Source: Formosa sp. Hel3_A1_48 (lineage in GTDB: Bacteria > Bacteroidota > Bacteroidia > Flavobacteriales > Flavobacteriaceae). From it: a stretch of 64,000 nt of DNA. A model generated the notes under the pieces. That model was given only the letters and a program-made list of their open reading frames with translations, made no database searches and had not been told where the DNA came from. The position numbers and the translations under genes are program-made. The stretch lies in contig NZ_CP017259.1 in assembly GCF_001735715.1 (NCBI RefSeq), positions 1,299,501 to 1,363,500 of the forward strand. Reading direction: 5' to 3'. Below, piece after piece: positions 63,846 to 64,000 of the stretch (its first letter is position 1; the number at the start of each line of letters is the position of its first letter).

Positions 63846-64000
63846 AAGAAGAAAATAAATATGGGAAACATAAACAACCAATTGAGTGGTATCAAAGCAA
63901 ATTGGTTGAGTATATAAAAAAAAATAATCCTGAAAAGCTAAAGTTCAATCCTACAGTTATAAAGATTCAAAATGATCAATTAACCTTTGGAATGGAAAAA
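63842..64000 (+). CDS. Hypothetical protein, N-terminal part (runs off the window)
   Basis: Open from ATG 63842 to the window end (53 codons), beginning MKEENKYGKHKQPIEWYQSK and continuing with a Lys-rich helical part. The start overlaps the previous stop by four bases. Length and function cannot be judged. Confidence 0.5.
   Translation, partial: MKEENKYGKHKQPIEWYQSKLVEYIKKNNPEKLKFNPTVIKIQNDQLTFGMEK

Larger units (their letters stand above)
56412..64000. mobile_element. Probable accessory island adjoining tRNA-Asn
   Basis: From just after the tRNA terminator to the window end the sequence is visibly more A+T rich than the core genes and holds few widely conserved genes: a UDG-like and MORN-repeat pair, a small basic protein, an Mrr-helicase with repeats, and an unknown small-gene operon behind a structured leader. 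tRNA 3' ends are common integration sites. No integrase, transposase or repeat of the tRNA end is visible, so the right border lies outside or the island is not integrase-borne. Confidence 0.35.

Noticed and set aside
56380-64000. Direct repeat of the tRNA-Asn 3' end as a right attachment site
   Set aside because: No copy of the T arm and acceptor sequence was seen by eye in the remaining window.

Overview
The window is chromosomal DNA of a Flavobacteriaceae-type member of the Bacteroidota. The evidence is the gliding-motility lipoprotein GldH, SusC/TonB-dependent receptors with N-terminal carboxypeptidase-like domains, DUF4292 and DUF4270 lipoproteins, an atpD-atpC pair separated from the rest of the ATP synthase genes, a strong A+T bias, and repeated Bacteroidota-type promoter boxes (TAnnTTTG, often with TTG 17-20 bases upstream). 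Several start codons were chosen because such a box lies inside the longest possible ORF.

Region 1 (1-12.7 kb) is core housekeeping: an outer-membrane barrel end, a lipoprotein, a polysaccharide flippase, dut, a TPR protein, a DUF4292 lipoprotein and an EnvC-like LytM protein in one rightward series. Then come a thioesterase, an HU/SPOR envelope protein, dprA, trpS, a PlsC acyltransferase, recA and trhO. Region 2 (12.8-21.8 kb) has ricT-gldH-PBP1A, the two CoA-transferase subunits, a fused double ABC ATPase, an exonuclease and a serine hydrolase. Region 3 (21.9-31.7 kb) is a nearly complete haem pathway in two divergent groups: hemA, a hemC-hemD fusion, hemE, hemF and hemB leftward; an AraC regulator, hemH, a MATE transporter and hemJ rightward. 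Only hemL is missing among the steps from glutamyl-tRNA to haem.

Region 4 (31.7-46.4 kb) holds a histidine kinase, an enoyl-CoA hydratase, atpC/atpD, a large TonB receptor, a DUF4270 lipoprotein, a truncated GT5 glycogen-synthase-like protein, panC-panD, a flippase-like membrane protein, an esterase-like protein with an altered nucleophile elbow, and radA. Region 5 (46.5-56.4 kb) holds a bacilliredoxin, a TerB-DnaJ protein, and a metal-homeostasis group (TonB receptor, DtxR regulator, ZIP transporter, feoA-feoB and an unlisted 42-residue Cys-rich FeoB-associated protein), then SCO1, rseP and tRNA-Asn.

Region 6 (56.4-64 kb) begins right after tRNA-Asn and looks like an accessory island: it is visibly more A+T rich, with few recognisable genes. 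It contains a UDG-like protein with a MORN-repeat partner, a small basic protein, and a 1088-residue protein joining an Mrr-like nuclease domain, an SF2 helicase and seven C-terminal WxDWLG repeats. After a terminator comes a canonical promoter driving a strongly structured leader (hairpin, pseudoknot, start-proximal hairpin) ahead of three translationally coupled small genes that run off the window. The helicase with its repeat array and the structured leader with its small-gene operon are the best candidates for undescribed biology. No integrase and no second copy of the tRNA end is visible, so mobility of the island is inferred only.
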